64,000 nt of DNA, taken from Calothrix sp. NIES-2100 (GTDB taxonomy: Bacteria > Cyanobacteriota > Cyanobacteriia > Cyanobacteriales > Nostocaceae). The stretch covers positions 9,580,205 to 9,644,204 of the forward strand of contig NZ_AP018178.1 in NCBI RefSeq assembly GCF_002368195.1, read 5' to 3'. The first letter of the stretch is position 1, and every line of letters starts with the position of its first letter. The notes beneath the pieces were generated by a model that was given only the letters and a program-made list of their open reading frames with translations, was not told where the DNA came from and did not search any database. The position numbers were made by a program, and so were the translations under genes. Below are positions 17,101 to 26,330 of the stretch, piece by piece.

Positions 17101-19543
17101 ACCAGGGGTATTACTGACAGCGGCAATCTTCATCGTACACCGTAAATCCCACCTCAAAGAAATACTGCCACTCCTGCAAGAAAACTATACAAGTGCCTTA
17201 GAAGTAGGAAATCAGGAGTATGCAGGATATAATGCCCAAGCTTTCTGTTTTCATTCTTTTTGGTGCAGTCAGCCCCTTGCAACCTTGGAACAGGAGACTC
17301 GTGCTTACTGCAATGGGTTGGTGCAAATGAATCAATTAACAACGGCTAATAACTGTCGAATCTATTGGCAGAGTATGTTAAATTTGCTCCAGGGTACAGA
17401 GCATCCGAGTACCTTATCTGGAGAAGTGCTTCAAGAAGCAGAATTTCTGCCTCTACTGATCTCTGCTCATAATTTTTCTGGGTTGTATAACTTCCATTTA
17501 TATAAGCTGATGCTATGTTACCTGTTTGGGGAAATTGAATCAGCGAAAAGCCATGCAATTGAAGATAAGCGCTATTTAATGGCTGCGAGGGGAATGTTTA
17601 GTGAAGCAGTGTTTTATTTCTATGATTCTTTGATTGCGTTAGCACAATTGAGTCCGAAATCACCGGAAACATCAGCAGCATTAGCGCGAGTGGAACAAAA
17701 CCAATCGCACCTGCAACAGCACTGGGCGCACTATGCTCGGATGAATCACCAACATAAGCTTGATTTAGTCGCCGCCGAAAAATGCCGGGTATTAGGACAG
17801 AATGCAGAAGCTATTAAGCTATACGACAAGGCGATCGCTGGAGCCAAAACTAACGAATATATCCAAGAAGAAGCTTTAGCTAACGAACTGGCTGCTAAAT
17901 TTTACCTTGCTTGGGGTAAGGAAAAGGTGGCCTCCGGCTATATGCAACAAGCCTACTACTGCTACACCCGTTGGGGTGCAAAGGCAAAAGTCGCCCACTT
18001 AGAACAACAATATCCCCAACTACTGACACCTATTCTCCAACAGACTAACTTTGCGATCGCATCTGATGCAACAATCTCCTCAACTCTGATGAGACGTGTA
18101 ACTAAAAGCTCTAGCAGCCAGGATTTATGGTTAGATTTTCCCGCCGTGATGAAAGCAGCACAAGCTATATCACAAGAAATTGAATTAGAGAAACTTTTAG
18201 CAACCTTGATGCAGATTGCGATCGCTAATGCTGGCGCACAAATCGGTCATTTGGTTCTTCGCCAAGACGAACAATGGTTAATTGTCGCTCAAGCCGATCA
18301 ACAACGGGCGAAAACCTTAGAAATACCGCTGGATCAATCCCAGGAACTTCCCCAGAGTTTAATTTACACGGTGGCACGGACTCAAGAGACAGCTGTGTTT
18401 GAAAACTTGAGTAAAGCAGCACAATTTGCAGGCGATCGCTATATCATCATCCATCAGCCCAAATCAGCTTTGTGTACTCCCATCAGTCGCCAAGGAAAAC
18501 TGGTGGGGATTTTGTACCTAGAAAACAACTTAACTGTCGGTGCTTTTAGTCGCGATCGCATCGAGATTCTCCAACTCCTCACTAGCCAAGCCGCCATTTC
18601 TCTGGAAAATGCTCGTCTGTATCAACAGACCGAAAACTATTCCCACACCCTAGAAGCAGAGGTTGAGCTAAAAACCCAGGCTCTCAACCTCAAAGCCCAA
18701 GATTTAGAGCAAACCTTGAAAAAATTGCAACAAACTCAAGCACAATTAATCCAGAGTGAGAAAATGTCATCACTCGGTCAACTGGTAGCAGGTATTGCTC
18801 ACGAAATCAATAATCCAGTTAGTTTTATCAAGGGCAATCTCACCCACACAGAAAGTTATATTGAAGACATGATGAGGTTGCTGACACTTTATCAACAGGA
18901 ATATCCTCAACCTAGTCCAGCTATTCAAGCCATGAGCGAGGAAATTGACCTCGATTTTCTATTTGAGGATGTCAATCAAATCTTAGAATCGATGAAAGTC
19001 GGGAGCGATCGCATCAGCCAGATTGTCTTGAGTTTACGGAACTTTTCTCGCTTAGATGAAGCCGAAATTAAAGCCGTAGATTTACATAGTGGCATGGAAA
19101 GCACGTTATTAATTTTACAGAATCGCTTGCAAGCCTCTGAAAATAAACCCGAAATCCGAGTAGTCAAGGAGTATGGTAACCTACCTCTGGTGACTTGCTC
19201 TCCTAGCCAGTTGAATCAAGTCTTCCTGAATATTATCAACAATGCGATTGATGCAATTCGAGATCATCCCCAAAGCAGCGAAAACTCAGAAATTCGGATT
19301 CGGACGGAAATGATCGACTCTGAACGGTTACGAATTGCGATCGCTAATACAGATAGTACAATTCCTGAAAGTATTCAAGACCGGATTTTTGACCCGTTCT
19401 TTACGACAAAACCCATAGGTAGGGGTACAGGTTTGGGATTATTTGTCAGCTATTCGATTATCCAACAACATGACGGGACTTTGACTGTGCGATCGCACCC
19501 AGCAGAGGGAACCGAATTTGAAATTATGCTTCCTATCCGCTAA
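14102..19543 (+). CDS. Giant Ser/Thr kinase-AAA ATPase-GAF-histidine kinase
   Basis: 1813-residue multi-domain sensor of the type known from filamentous cyanobacteria. Order: Ser/Thr kinase domain 10-275 (HKD at 132-134, DFS instead of DFG at 153-155, APEQTGRMNRG); AAA_16-type ATPase with Walker A GFSGIGKT (334-341) and Walker B MFLDDLQWAD; a long helical/TPR-like region to about 1300; GAF domain at about 1365-1505; coiled coil; histidine kinase with H1567 in GIAHEINNPV, N-box FLNIINNAIDAI and G2 box GRGTGLGL. The usual G1 box (DxGxG) reads NTDST at 1749-1753, so ATP binding by this domain is doubtful. Residues about 580-594 are encoded by a dispersed repeat. ATG start. Soluble; ligand and partner unknown. 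Confidence 0.92.
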   Translation: MSITSQIPSIPGYQISSQLYAGSRTKVYRAIREQETLAVVIKLLTSEYPSFNELLQFRNQYTISKNLNIPGIIHPLSLESYGNGYILVMEDRGEVSLREYIKNTTLSLIEFLTIAIQLTNLLHCLHQSRVIHKDIKPANILIHPQTKQVQLIDFSIASLLPKETQEIKSPNVLEGTLAYIAPEQTGRMNRGIDYRSDFYSLGVTFYELLTGELPFISDDPIELVHCHIAKQAPKPEGKREEIPQVLGDMISKLMAKNAEDRYQSALGLKYDLETCLYQLKDTGKIINFEICQRDVCDRFLIAEKLYGREKEVTTLLQAFERVANGTSEMMLVAGFSGIGKTAVVNEVHKPITRQQGYFIKGKFDQFNRNIPLSAFVQALRDLMEQLLTESDTHLALWKTKILAAVGENGQVLIEVIPELELIIDRQPPVPELSGTAAQNRFNLLFQKFIAVFTIPKHPLVMFLDDLQWADSASLVLMKLLMQDNSYLLLLGAYRDNEVQAAHPFILTVEELKKAQKTINTITLLPLTLSDTNQLVADTLHCPTERSRPLTELIDRKTQGNPFFITQFLKALHEDGQIKFTPPTPPYKGGATGGWECDITQIHALSLTDNVVEFMAQQLQKLPSETQQVLKLAACIGNQFDLATLAIVWEQSQADAADALWKALQEGLILPQSQVYKFYLNSDRVDGNTSNSENVAYRFLHDRVQQAAYSLIPEDQKQSTHYQIGQLLLQKISKEVRVDRIFEVVNQLNYGTALITEQKERDELAQLNLIACRKAKSATAYQAAREYANTGLSILGKNAWQRQYEISLEFHDLAAELAWLGGDFAAMEQFIDTVIKQTHSLLEQINVYRIKIQSNVSRNQLHTAITIGQQVLQQLGITFPETPTKNDIQQEIADIEQLIGDREIADCVHLPMMTDGEKIAILRITSSIMPAAYLSGSPFHPLLVCLSVKLSIQYGNTSASAHSYASYGNIACNMQHDVETGVKFGQLALAVVSKLDAKAVKPGVLLTAAIFIVHRKSHLKEILPLLQENYTSALEVGNQEYAGYNAQAFCFHSFWCSQPLATLEQETRAYCNGLVQMNQLTTANNCRIYWQSMLNLLQGTEHPSTLSGEVLQEAEFLPLLISAHNFSGLYNFHLYKLMLCYLFGEIESAKSHAIEDKRYLMAARGMFSEAVFYFYDSLIALAQLSPKSPETSAALARVEQNQSHLQQHWAHYARMNHQHKLDLVAAEKCRVLGQNAEAIKLYDKAIAGAKTNEYIQEEALANELAAKFYLAWGKEKVASGYMQQAYYCYTRWGAKAKVAHLEQQYPQLLTPILQQTNFAIASDATISSTLMRRVTKSSSSQDLWLDFPAVMKAAQAISQEIELEKLLATLMQIAIANAGAQIGHLVLRQDEQWLIVAQADQQRAKTLEIPLDQSQELPQSLIYTVARTQETAVFENLSKAAQFAGDRYIIIHQPKSALCTPISRQGKLVGILYLENNLTVGAFSRDRIEILQLLTSQAAISLENARLYQQTENYSHTLEAEVELKTQALNLKAQDLEQTLKKLQQTQAQLIQSEKMSSLGQLVAGIAHEINNPVSFIKGNLTHTESYIEDMMRLLTLYQQEYPQPSPAIQAMSEEIDLDFLFEDVNQILESMKVGSDRISQIVLSLRNFSRLDEAEIKAVDLHSGMESTLLILQNRLQASENKPEIRVVKEYGNLPLVTCSPSQLNQVFLNIINNAIDAIRDHPQSSENSEIRIRTEMIDSERLRIAIANTDSTIPESIQDRIFDPFFTTKPIGRGTGLGLFVSYSIIQQHDGTLTVRSHPAEGTEFEIMLPIR
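15840..15882. repeat. Dispersed repeat translated in frame inside the giant kinase
   Basis: C-run/G-run palindrome CCCCCCCTTACAAAGGGGGGG followed by CTACGGGGGGG is related to the intergenic repeat at 13749-13776. In frame it encodes PPTPPYKGGATGG between FTP and WECD, in the linker after the ATPase core. Confidence 0.75.
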
Positions 19544-19643
19544 AGTAATATTTTTTGGCGAACGCAGAACTTTTCGTTCTCCTAAAAATCCAAGCTTAAA
19601 TAACTAATAACCCTTGACCATTGACCTTCCCTAAATCCTAGCA

Positions 19644-20594
19644 ATGTACGAACTTTACCCAGCAATCGAACCTTATAACGAAGATTATTTACAGGTATCT
19701 GAATTACACAAAATTCATTTTGAAGAGTCAGGTAATCCCCAAGGAAAGCCAATAGTTTTACTACATGGTGGCCCCGGTGGTGGTTGTCCACCTTTTTATC
19801 GCCAATATTTTAATCCCGAAAAATGGCGATTGGTGATGTTTGATCAACGTGGTTGTGGTCAAAGTACACCTCACGCCGAATTGCGGGAAAATACTACTTG
19901 GGATTTAGTCAGTGATATTGAAAAACTCCGCGAACATTTAGGAATAGAAAAGTGGGCTGTATTCGGTGGTAGTTGGGGTAGCACCTTATTATTAGCATAT
20001 AGTCAAACCCATCCCGAACGTTGTACAGAATTAATTTTACGCGGCATATTTATGCTACGTAAAAAAGAATTGCATTGGTTTTATCAAGAAGGTACTAGCT
20101 ATATTTTTCCTGATGCTTGGGAAGCATATCTTAAACCAATTCCCCCCCAAGAACGAGATGATTTACTCACAGCTTATTATCACCGCCTAACCAGCCCCGA
20201 TTTGCAAGTCAGATTAGAAGCAGCCCGTGCTTGGTCAATTTGGGAAGCTAGCACTAGTAGATTATTTCCCGATACTAACTTGATGCAAACATTTGGTGAG
20301 ACTGAATTTGCTGAAGCGTTTGCACGTATTGAATGTCATTATTTCATAAATAAGGGATTTTTTCAGGATGAAAATCAACTGCTTTTAAATGTTGATAAAA
20401 TTCGGCATATTCCTTCTGTAATTGTTCAGGGTCGTTATGATGTAGTCTGTCCGATGATATCAGCGTGGGAATTGCATCGTGCTTGGCCGGAAGCAGAATT
20501 TATTGTGGTTCCAGATGCGGGACATTCGATGAGCGAACCGGGAATTCGGAGTGCATTAATTGCAGCTACGAATAAGTTTGGCATTAATTCGTAA
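19644..20594 (+). CDS. pip: Proline iminopeptidase
   Basis: 316-residue alpha/beta-hydrolase of peptidase family S33, which releases N-terminal proline from peptides in the cytoplasm. The oxyanion-hole motif HGGPGGG is at 41-47. The nucleophile S110 lies in GGSWGS, with likely D266 in GRYDVVCP and H294 in DAGHS. The DQRGCGQS segment is diagnostic for the family. ATG start, length typical. It stands alone: the kinase upstream and the DUF429 gene downstream have no evident link to it. Confidence 0.93.
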   Translation: MYELYPAIEPYNEDYLQVSELHKIHFEESGNPQGKPIVLLHGGPGGGCPPFYRQYFNPEKWRLVMFDQRGCGQSTPHAELRENTTWDLVSDIEKLREHLGIEKWAVFGGSWGSTLLLAYSQTHPERCTELILRGIFMLRKKELHWFYQEGTSYIFPDAWEAYLKPIPPQERDDLLTAYYHRLTSPDLQVRLEAARAWSIWEASTSRLFPDTNLMQTFGETEFAEAFARIECHYFINKGFFQDENQLLLNVDKIRHIPSVIVQGRYDVVCPMISAWELHRAWPEAEFIVVPDAGHSMSEPGIRSALIAATNKFGINS

Positions 20595-20595
20595 T

Positions 20596-20635
20596 TTGTC
20601 AGTTGTCAGTTGTCATTTGTCAGTTGTCAGTTGTG
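20596..20635. repeat. Heptad-type direct repeat (TTGTCAG/TTGTCAT)
   Basis: Five to six successive TTGTCAGT/TTGTCATT units directly after the proline iminopeptidase stop codon, one of many such short tandem arrays in this window. Confidence 0.75.
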
Positions 20636-20718
20636 ATGAAAAATATCATTTCTGGCTAAATTAGTGTCACGGATTATCTTCAAGGCTGGGGAAAACCCGC
20701 CCCTAGAAATCAATGGGG

Positions 20719-20813
20719 ACATCCCAATGTTGCCAAAAAAAATTTGTAGTGGGAGCATCTTGCTCCCTAATGTCCCTCACTACAAAAAAATCAATTTACA
20801 CATTTGGGATGCT
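20719..20813. repeat. MITE-like inverted-repeat element, copy 2
   Basis: Ends ACATCCCAATGT (20720-20731) and ACACATTTGGGATGCT (20798-20813) are inverted repeats. The core has TTGTAGTGGGAGCATC facing TCCCTCACTACAA. The right 20 bases equal the reverse complement of bases 1-20. Non-coding. Confidence 0.65.
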
Positions 20814-20850
20814 GCCAATCAATGTGTCCCATTCTTTGTTATTATTGATA

Positions 20851-21591
20851 ATGAAAATGAAATTTCTGGGTATTGATTTAGGCTGGAAATCGCAACCAAG
20901 TGGACTATGCTATTTAGAATTAATCGATGATCAATTAGAGATTTTGGATTTAGATCGCAAAGAAGCGATCGCAGATATTTTCACCTGGATCGATACTTGC
21001 GTACAACCAGAGGAACCAGCACTGATTGCTGTAGACGCACCCACCTTAATCCCTAACGCTACAGGGAGTCGCTTACCAGACAAACTCAGTCACAAATACT
21101 TTGGTAAATATCATGCTGGATGCTACCCAGCCAATTTGGGTTTAGCTTTTGCCGAGCGCACTGTCAACTTTGGTTTAGAATTAGAATCCCGTGGTTTTGT
21201 CCACGCACCTACCATTGAAGCGCAAAAACCTGGTAGATATCAAATCGAAGTCTTTCCCCATCCCGCAATCGTTCATTTCTTCAACTTAGAACGCATTCTT
21301 AAATATAAAAAAGGACGCTTAGGCGATCGCCGCCTCGAACTGATCAAACTCTACAATTATATTCTCGATATCCTACCCAATCTCCACCCACCTCTGCGTT
21401 CTCTGCGCCTCTGCGGTTCATTTCTCCCGGAAATCCCCACCACAGGTGCAGCACTTAAAGCCGTTGAAGACAAATTAGATAGTCTAATCTGCGCTTATAT
21501 TGCTGCACACTGGTGGTATTGGGGTGAACAACGTAACTTAGTATTAGGCGATCGCACTACTGGTTACATTGTCATCCCCCAAACAAAGTAA
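20851..21591 (+). CDS. DUF429 family protein
   Basis: About 246 residues, starting MKMKFLGIDLGWKSQPSGL (a second ATG two codons later is equally possible). The acidic N-terminal GIDLGW, the AVDAPT box and the E-D pair near the C-terminus (AVEDKLDSLICAYIA) are typical of DUF429, whose fold resembles RNase H-like nucleases/ATPases; the function is unknown. Residues about 181-190 (PPLRSLRLCG) come from a dispersed repeat read in frame. The frame is open further upstream to 20713, but that part is the MITE-like element and is not coding. Confidence 0.85.
   Translation: MKMKFLGIDLGWKSQPSGLCYLELIDDQLEILDLDRKEAIADIFTWIDTCVQPEEPALIAVDAPTLIPNATGSRLPDKLSHKYFGKYHAGCYPANLGLAFAERTVNFGLELESRGFVHAPTIEAQKPGRYQIEVFPHPAIVHFFNLERILKYKKGRLGDRRLELIKLYNYILDILPNLHPPLRSLRLCGSFLPEIPTTGAALKAVEDKLDSLICAYIAAHWWYWGEQRNLVLGDRTTGYIVIPQTK
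21390..21418. repeat. CTCTGCG repeat read in frame in the DUF429 gene
   Basis: CCTCTGCGTTCTCTGCGCC followed by TCTGCGGTT is a near-tandem CTCTGCG repeat, a type common between Nostocales genes. Here it is coding and encodes PLRSLRLCG. Confidence 0.6.
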
Positions 21592-21634
21592 AAAGTAAAA
21601 GGTTTGACTTTTTACTTTTGACTTTTGACTTTAT

Positions 21635-24199
21635 TTACTCAGCCCAAGCAATTAACCTCGGTTCATAAGCATTCGAGAGGTATGGGTGTTTCGGTAATAC
21701 ACGCAAAGACAAGCCTTGCAAACCAGAGGTTGTGTAAATAATATTAGCCGTGTAAACACTTAAACCGTCTTTATCCTCGCCTTGGTAATCCATGACTACA
21801 GGAATCGCGTTGACTATATCACCATTGGCATCAATTGTGCCTTGGTATAATTCCACTTGCACATCGTTGTTTGTCAAAGTTGCCAAATCTACCTTAGCTT
21901 TCACCGCCACGGTTTGGTTAACTTCAATATCTGCGGCTGCGGAAACGTCAACATCTTTGATTTTGATATTAAACCAATGGTCGCTGAGTTTGGCTTTCCA
22001 TTCGGCTAATTCTTTGGCTGGGGCGTAGTTATTCGCAGTCAGGGTATGATAGCGATCGCTTGCGGGGAAATACGCGCGTTGGGCATATTCTCGCACCATC
22101 CGGGCTGTGTTAAAGAAAGGACAGTTCAAGCGAATTGCATCCTTCATTTTCGCTACCCAAGGACGGGGTAAGCCATCAGCATCACGATGATCGTAAAATA
22201 GCGGCACAACTTCCTTCTCTAATAAATCATAGAGGGCGTTGGCTTCTACTTCATCTTGATAATTGGGATCTTCGTAATTTTCTCCATGTCCAATCGCCCA
22301 ACCAGTGCGGACATAATCAGCTTCATCCCACCAGCCATCAAGGACACTTAAATTCGGTAGTCCGTTCATGGCGGCTTTCATCCCACTAGTACCAGAAGCT
22401 TCTCTAGGACGACGGGGTGTATTTAACCAGATATCGCAACCAGCCACCATCAACCGCGATATATGAATATCGTAATTGGGGACAAACACCACTTGTTTTT
22501 CTAAATGTTGTTCGCGGATGAAATGATTGATATCACGAATCAGTTCTTTACCGGGAATATCTTTCGGGTGTGCTTTACCAGCGATGACAAATTGCACTTT
22601 CCGGTTTTTATTACCAAGTAAAATCTGCCGGATGCGTTCTAAATCGCGCATCCACAAGGTAGCACGCTTATAGGTAGCAAAGCGCCGTGCAAAACCTATG
22701 GTTAAAACGTTAGGATCTAAAACTTCCTGTGCTTGAGCAATTTCCGAAGCCGAAGCACCGCGATCGCGTAAATGCTTGACCAAATGCTCGCGCACATACA
22801 AAATCATATCCAAACGGCAGCGTTCGTGATTGCGCCACAACTCCTCATCAGGAATCGCGTCCATCCTCTCCCATAGCTGACTATCTGGTGGTGCTGATGA
22901 CCAATTTGGCCCTAAATAGCGATCGTACAACTCTTGAGTTGATTTCGCCACACAACTGCGAGCATGAACACCATTTGTAATTGCGGCGATGGGTACTTCC
23001 TCTACTGGTACTTTCTGCCACAATCCCTGAAACATCTGCCGGGATACCACACCATGCAGTTGCGCCACGCCATTAGAAAATGTTGCCATCTTCAGCGCCA
23101 ACACCGCCATACTAAAAGGCCCAGATAAATCACCTGTATTTTCCCGTCCTAGCCCTAAAAATTGTTCTTCAGGCAAGCCAAAGATCCCTGCATAATATTT
23201 CAGGTAATCTAAAATTTTCTGGGGCGGGAACAAGTCAATCCCGGCAGGAACTGGGGTGTGGGTAGTGAAAATATTACTGGAAGCTACCACCTGTCTAGCA
23301 TCAGCGTAACTCAAACCCTCTTCTTGAATCAACAGGCGGATGCGCTCTAGGGCAGAGAAGGCAGCATGGCCTTCATTCATGTGGTAAGCAGTAACTTTAT
23401 AGCCCAAAGCTTTTAACATTTGCACACCACCAATCCCCAGCATGATTTCCTGGTGGATACGCATGTCGATGTCGCCACCATACAGCTGATCGGTGATGTC
23501 GTGGTCGTAGGGGTTGTTGGGTTCTATATTGGTATCCAATAAATACAGTGGTACTGTTCCCACTTGTACCCGCCAAACCCTAGCGTAGACCTTGCGTCCT
23601 GGATATTCTACCGCAATCCGCAATTCTGAACCATCAGAATTACGCTCCAGGTGTAAAGGCATATTGTAGAAATCATTGATCGGATAGCGTTCCTGCTGCC
23701 ACCCATCGGCATTGAGATACTGAGCAAAGTATCCTTGTTGGTAGAGTAAGCCGACACCAACTAACGGTAATCCCAAGTCACTGGCTGATTTCAGGTGATC
23801 ACCTGCGAGAACACCCAAACCTCCAGAATAGACTGGTAGACAATCTACCAAGCCAAATTCAGCGGAAAAATAAGCGTAGCATTCTTTTGGTGACTGGCTG
23901 CGCTGTTTTTGATACCAAGAACGCTCTTGCAAATAATCTTCGAGCTGACGCGCAGCTCTGTCCATTTGCGCCAAGAAGCCTTCATCTTCCACAACTTCCA
24001 ACAGTCGCCCTTGGCTAATTGTACCCAGCATTAACACTGGGTTATGGTGGCTAGACTCCCACAAGTCGGGATCTAGACGGCGAAATAAATCTTTGCTCTC
24101 AACGTTCCAATCCCAGTGCAAGTTGTATGCCAGCCGCCGCAGCTGTTCGAGTCGCGGCGGAAGAGAAGGAGAGACATTGAATGTACGAATTGGCTGCAT
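21635..24199 (-). CDS. glgP: Alpha-glucan (glycogen) phosphorylase
   Basis: Approximately 854-residue glycosyltransferase family 35 enzyme of the short DUF3417-containing type, releasing glucose-1-phosphate from glycogen. The N-terminal DUF3417 region has LRRLAYNLHWDWN. The catalytic core has SAEFGL, YSGGLGVLAGDHLK, HMNEGHAAF, TNGVHA and FARRFATYKRA. The PLP lysine is K608 in EASGTSGMK. The ATG at 24199 with GGAG upstream is preferred to a TTG six codons earlier. It is monocistronic and convergent with the DUF429 gene. Confidence 0.95.
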   Translation of the reverse strand: MQPIRTFNVSPSLPPRLEQLRRLAYNLHWDWNVESKDLFRRLDPDLWESSHHNPVLMLGTISQGRLLEVVEDEGFLAQMDRAARQLEDYLQERSWYQKQRSQSPKECYAYFSAEFGLVDCLPVYSGGLGVLAGDHLKSASDLGLPLVGVGLLYQQGYFAQYLNADGWQQERYPINDFYNMPLHLERNSDGSELRIAVEYPGRKVYARVWRVQVGTVPLYLLDTNIEPNNPYDHDITDQLYGGDIDMRIHQEIMLGIGGVQMLKALGYKVTAYHMNEGHAAFSALERIRLLIQEEGLSYADARQVVASSNIFTTHTPVPAGIDLFPPQKILDYLKYYAGIFGLPEEQFLGLGRENTGDLSGPFSMAVLALKMATFSNGVAQLHGVVSRQMFQGLWQKVPVEEVPIAAITNGVHARSCVAKSTQELYDRYLGPNWSSAPPDSQLWERMDAIPDEELWRNHERCRLDMILYVREHLVKHLRDRGASASEIAQAQEVLDPNVLTIGFARRFATYKRATLWMRDLERIRQILLGNKNRKVQFVIAGKAHPKDIPGKELIRDINHFIREQHLEKQVVFVPNYDIHISRLMVAGCDIWLNTPRRPREASGTSGMKAAMNGLPNLSVLDGWWDEADYVRTGWAIGHGENYEDPNYQDEVEANALYDLLEKEVVPLFYDHRDADGLPRPWVAKMKDAIRLNCPFFNTARMVREYAQRAYFPASDRYHTLTANNYAPAKELAEWKAKLSDHWFNIKIKDVDVSAAADIEVNQTVAVKAKVDLATLTNNDVQVELYQGTIDANGDIVNAIPVVMDYQGEDKDGLSVYTANIIYTTSGLQGLSLRVLPKHPYLSNAYEPRLIAWAE

Positions 24200-24737
24200 A
24201 GGTTGGCAAAACTCCAAGTGTAGCTAAGGTTATTTTTTACTGTCTTTACCCAATGTTGCCAATTCTTTATACTATGTTTGTAAGAATCCTGTGACTTTGT
24301 TAAGCATTGAGAATCATTATTGTCAGGATTACTAGAGTTTACACCAAGACTGTTTCGTGTCTTCAGCTGTCTCCTAGCAGCTTTGCTTGCTCTTGGAAAA
24401 CTTAACTATTGACTGTGATTTAATAACCAATTATTAATATATCCCTATGTATTAAATTTTGCCAGTATTTATATTTGTTTTAGATTTGCTTGCTCGCTGG
24501 ATAATAACTGACAAGAACCTTTCCAGCAGCCAGATTCACGAGTTTTAAATTTTCCGGAAACAATCTGCTATCAGTTCAAACTAGATGCAAATTTTTAATT
24601 ATTTTTTAATAATCTTACTTGAGGATTTCTAGTAATTTGAGAAAAAAGTCTTGTGCTGTAGCTGAGCGATCGCCAGCCATCTAAGTGGGTAGAAGATGTT
24701 TCACCCAACAGTCAAGGAAAATTACTCAATTTATCTA
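24200..24737. other. Intergenic region
   Basis: About 540 bp, AT-rich, upstream of glgP and downstream of the small gene at 24738. One HIP1-like site (GAGCGATCGCC near 24665). No gene, repeat array or clear hairpin stands out. Confidence 0.5.
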
Positions 24738-25052
24738 TTATGCACCCAAATAAGAAGAATCCTGGGGGTTTTTTGGCATACTCAGAGCCATAGCCGCAAC
24801 ACAAGCAATTTCAGCTGCAACTTGATAAGCAAGTTTGATATTCGATGCAGCATCTTTAGCTGTAGTAGAGCTAGAGGCTTTTGAAATGCGTTGTTCTGGC
24901 TTGACATCACCTGCGACAACAGCTCGCTGCAAAATGATGTAAGCATCTAAGTCTTCGGAGTCATACTCACTTTGCAGCAGCAATCGGATCTGATTTTGGG
25001 CTGCAATACTCAAATAGCCAGTGTTTAAAGCTTGTTGAACAATTTCTTTCAT
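24738..25052 (-). CDS. Conserved small protein of unknown function
   Basis: About 104 residues, starting MKEIVQQALNTGYLSIAAQN. The first 50 residues (AAQNQIRLLLQSEYDSEDLD) look like a short helical domain seen in many small cyanobacterial proteins. A low-complexity Ser/Lys/Ala linker follows, and then a hydrophobic helix (VAAEIACVAAMALSM). The ATG at 25052 is chosen over a TTG one codon earlier. It stands alone with long spacers on both sides. I cannot assign a function. Confidence 0.65.
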   Translation of the reverse strand: MKEIVQQALNTGYLSIAAQNQIRLLLQSEYDSEDLDAYIILQRAVVAGDVKPEQRISKASSSTTAKDAASNIKLAYQVAAEIACVAAMALSMPKNPQDSSYLGA

Positions 25053-26330
25053 CAAACGCCTACTTCTTAAACTAAGTGTAAAAGTTGAAAGTGATACCTA
25101 ATTTTGGGCGATTGCTCTGGTCGAGTCGCCTAAATTAGCCTGCAATGTCTAAGTTTTCTTCAAAATTTATAATGGAAACAACTCAGCACACATCACCCGA
25201 TTGGGTTATCTCAGCAAATGATTTACAAATTGTTAGATATTCACATGGGCAAATGAGAAAATATGAGTAAATAGTTTAAGAATTATTTAAGGTAAAACTC
25301 TACACTCAGTTATTTTTAATCAGGTATAAAATATTCATTTATTAATTAAATTAAATCCCAATTTTCGGTTAGTAATTGTATTTTCTTATGCCAGTAAAAA
25401 ATATTTTTGTGAAAGCCAGCCACTAAAAATAAAATATGTTATATTTAGAAGCACCTTTAGTTAAAATGCACTCATGTAATTAGCAGAGTGTTGTGTTTAA
25501 TTTGTAAATCATCTGTGTGCAACATGATTAGAGAAGCATACTCTAGAAATTCGTTGCAAGAAAGCCGTCATAGCAGTCGAGGAAGTGCTTACTTGTTTGC
25601 ACCGATGGTGAACTTCAATGTGATGGCGGAAGTTGGCGACAATCCACCCTAAGATAATTTTATATAGTCATAAATAACCAAAATAATTGAACAATTTTAT
25701 TTCTCAAAGTTCAGAAAAATCATCAGGTAAATTTTCTGACACTGGGACTGGAGAAATAACAATGCACTATTGTTCACAAAAAGCTTGTTCACTAGAGTAG
25801 TTGATAGATATTTCAACTACTTGAAATTGCAATTGAATGATTTCACTCTAGTAAAAAGTTATACTGCTAAGTAGGGCGGTGCAATTAAACATAACTGGCG
25901 AGGACTGTCATTTGTCATTTGTCATTTGTCATTGGTAAGGGTTTCAAGCCAATTTACGTTTCTTAACATAGTTTGGTTTTTTTCCACCGACTTACTTATA
26001 GAGATAATTTTGGTAATAAACCAGGAAATCAGACACCAATTAAATGCAATAATTGCCGATTTAATTCAATTGCAAATCTATTACCAAAAGGCAGTTTGAC
26101 AAAGCAAATCCTGTAGATTTCTATCTAGAGGATGGAGTGATCATCAGGTAAAAGACCGAACAATTGCTGTTTTGTCCAGCTTTTTCAATCTCAAAACTAA
26201 ATAATGACTTTCGCCAAGCTGTACTAGCACCTTAGGTAGCAGGGATCTAGCAGCCCAGCAAAATTAATGTGGTGGAATATCGCGAAGTCTCCTCAGTCAC
26301 AACTACAATTTATTTGCGGCATAAGTAACC
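25053..26330. other. Long AT-rich intergenic region
   Basis: Almost 1.3 kb with only one candidate small gene (25524-25652) and a TTTGTCA direct repeat at about 25909-25935. The remainder is AT-rich sequence without recognised RNA genes. Confidence 0.5.
25524..25652 (+). CDS. Possible 42-residue peptide gene
   Basis: An ATG-to-TAA frame reads MIREAYSRNSLQESRHSSRG and continues SAYLFAPMVNFNVMAEVGDNPP. The composition is protein-like compared with the AT-rich surroundings (few rare codons, GC content higher than flanks), and it ends in GDNPP. No strong ribosome site is visible, and I recognise no family. It could be a genuine small peptide or a chance frame. Confidence 0.4.
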   Translation: MIREAYSRNSLQESRHSSRGSAYLFAPMVNFNVMAEVGDNPP

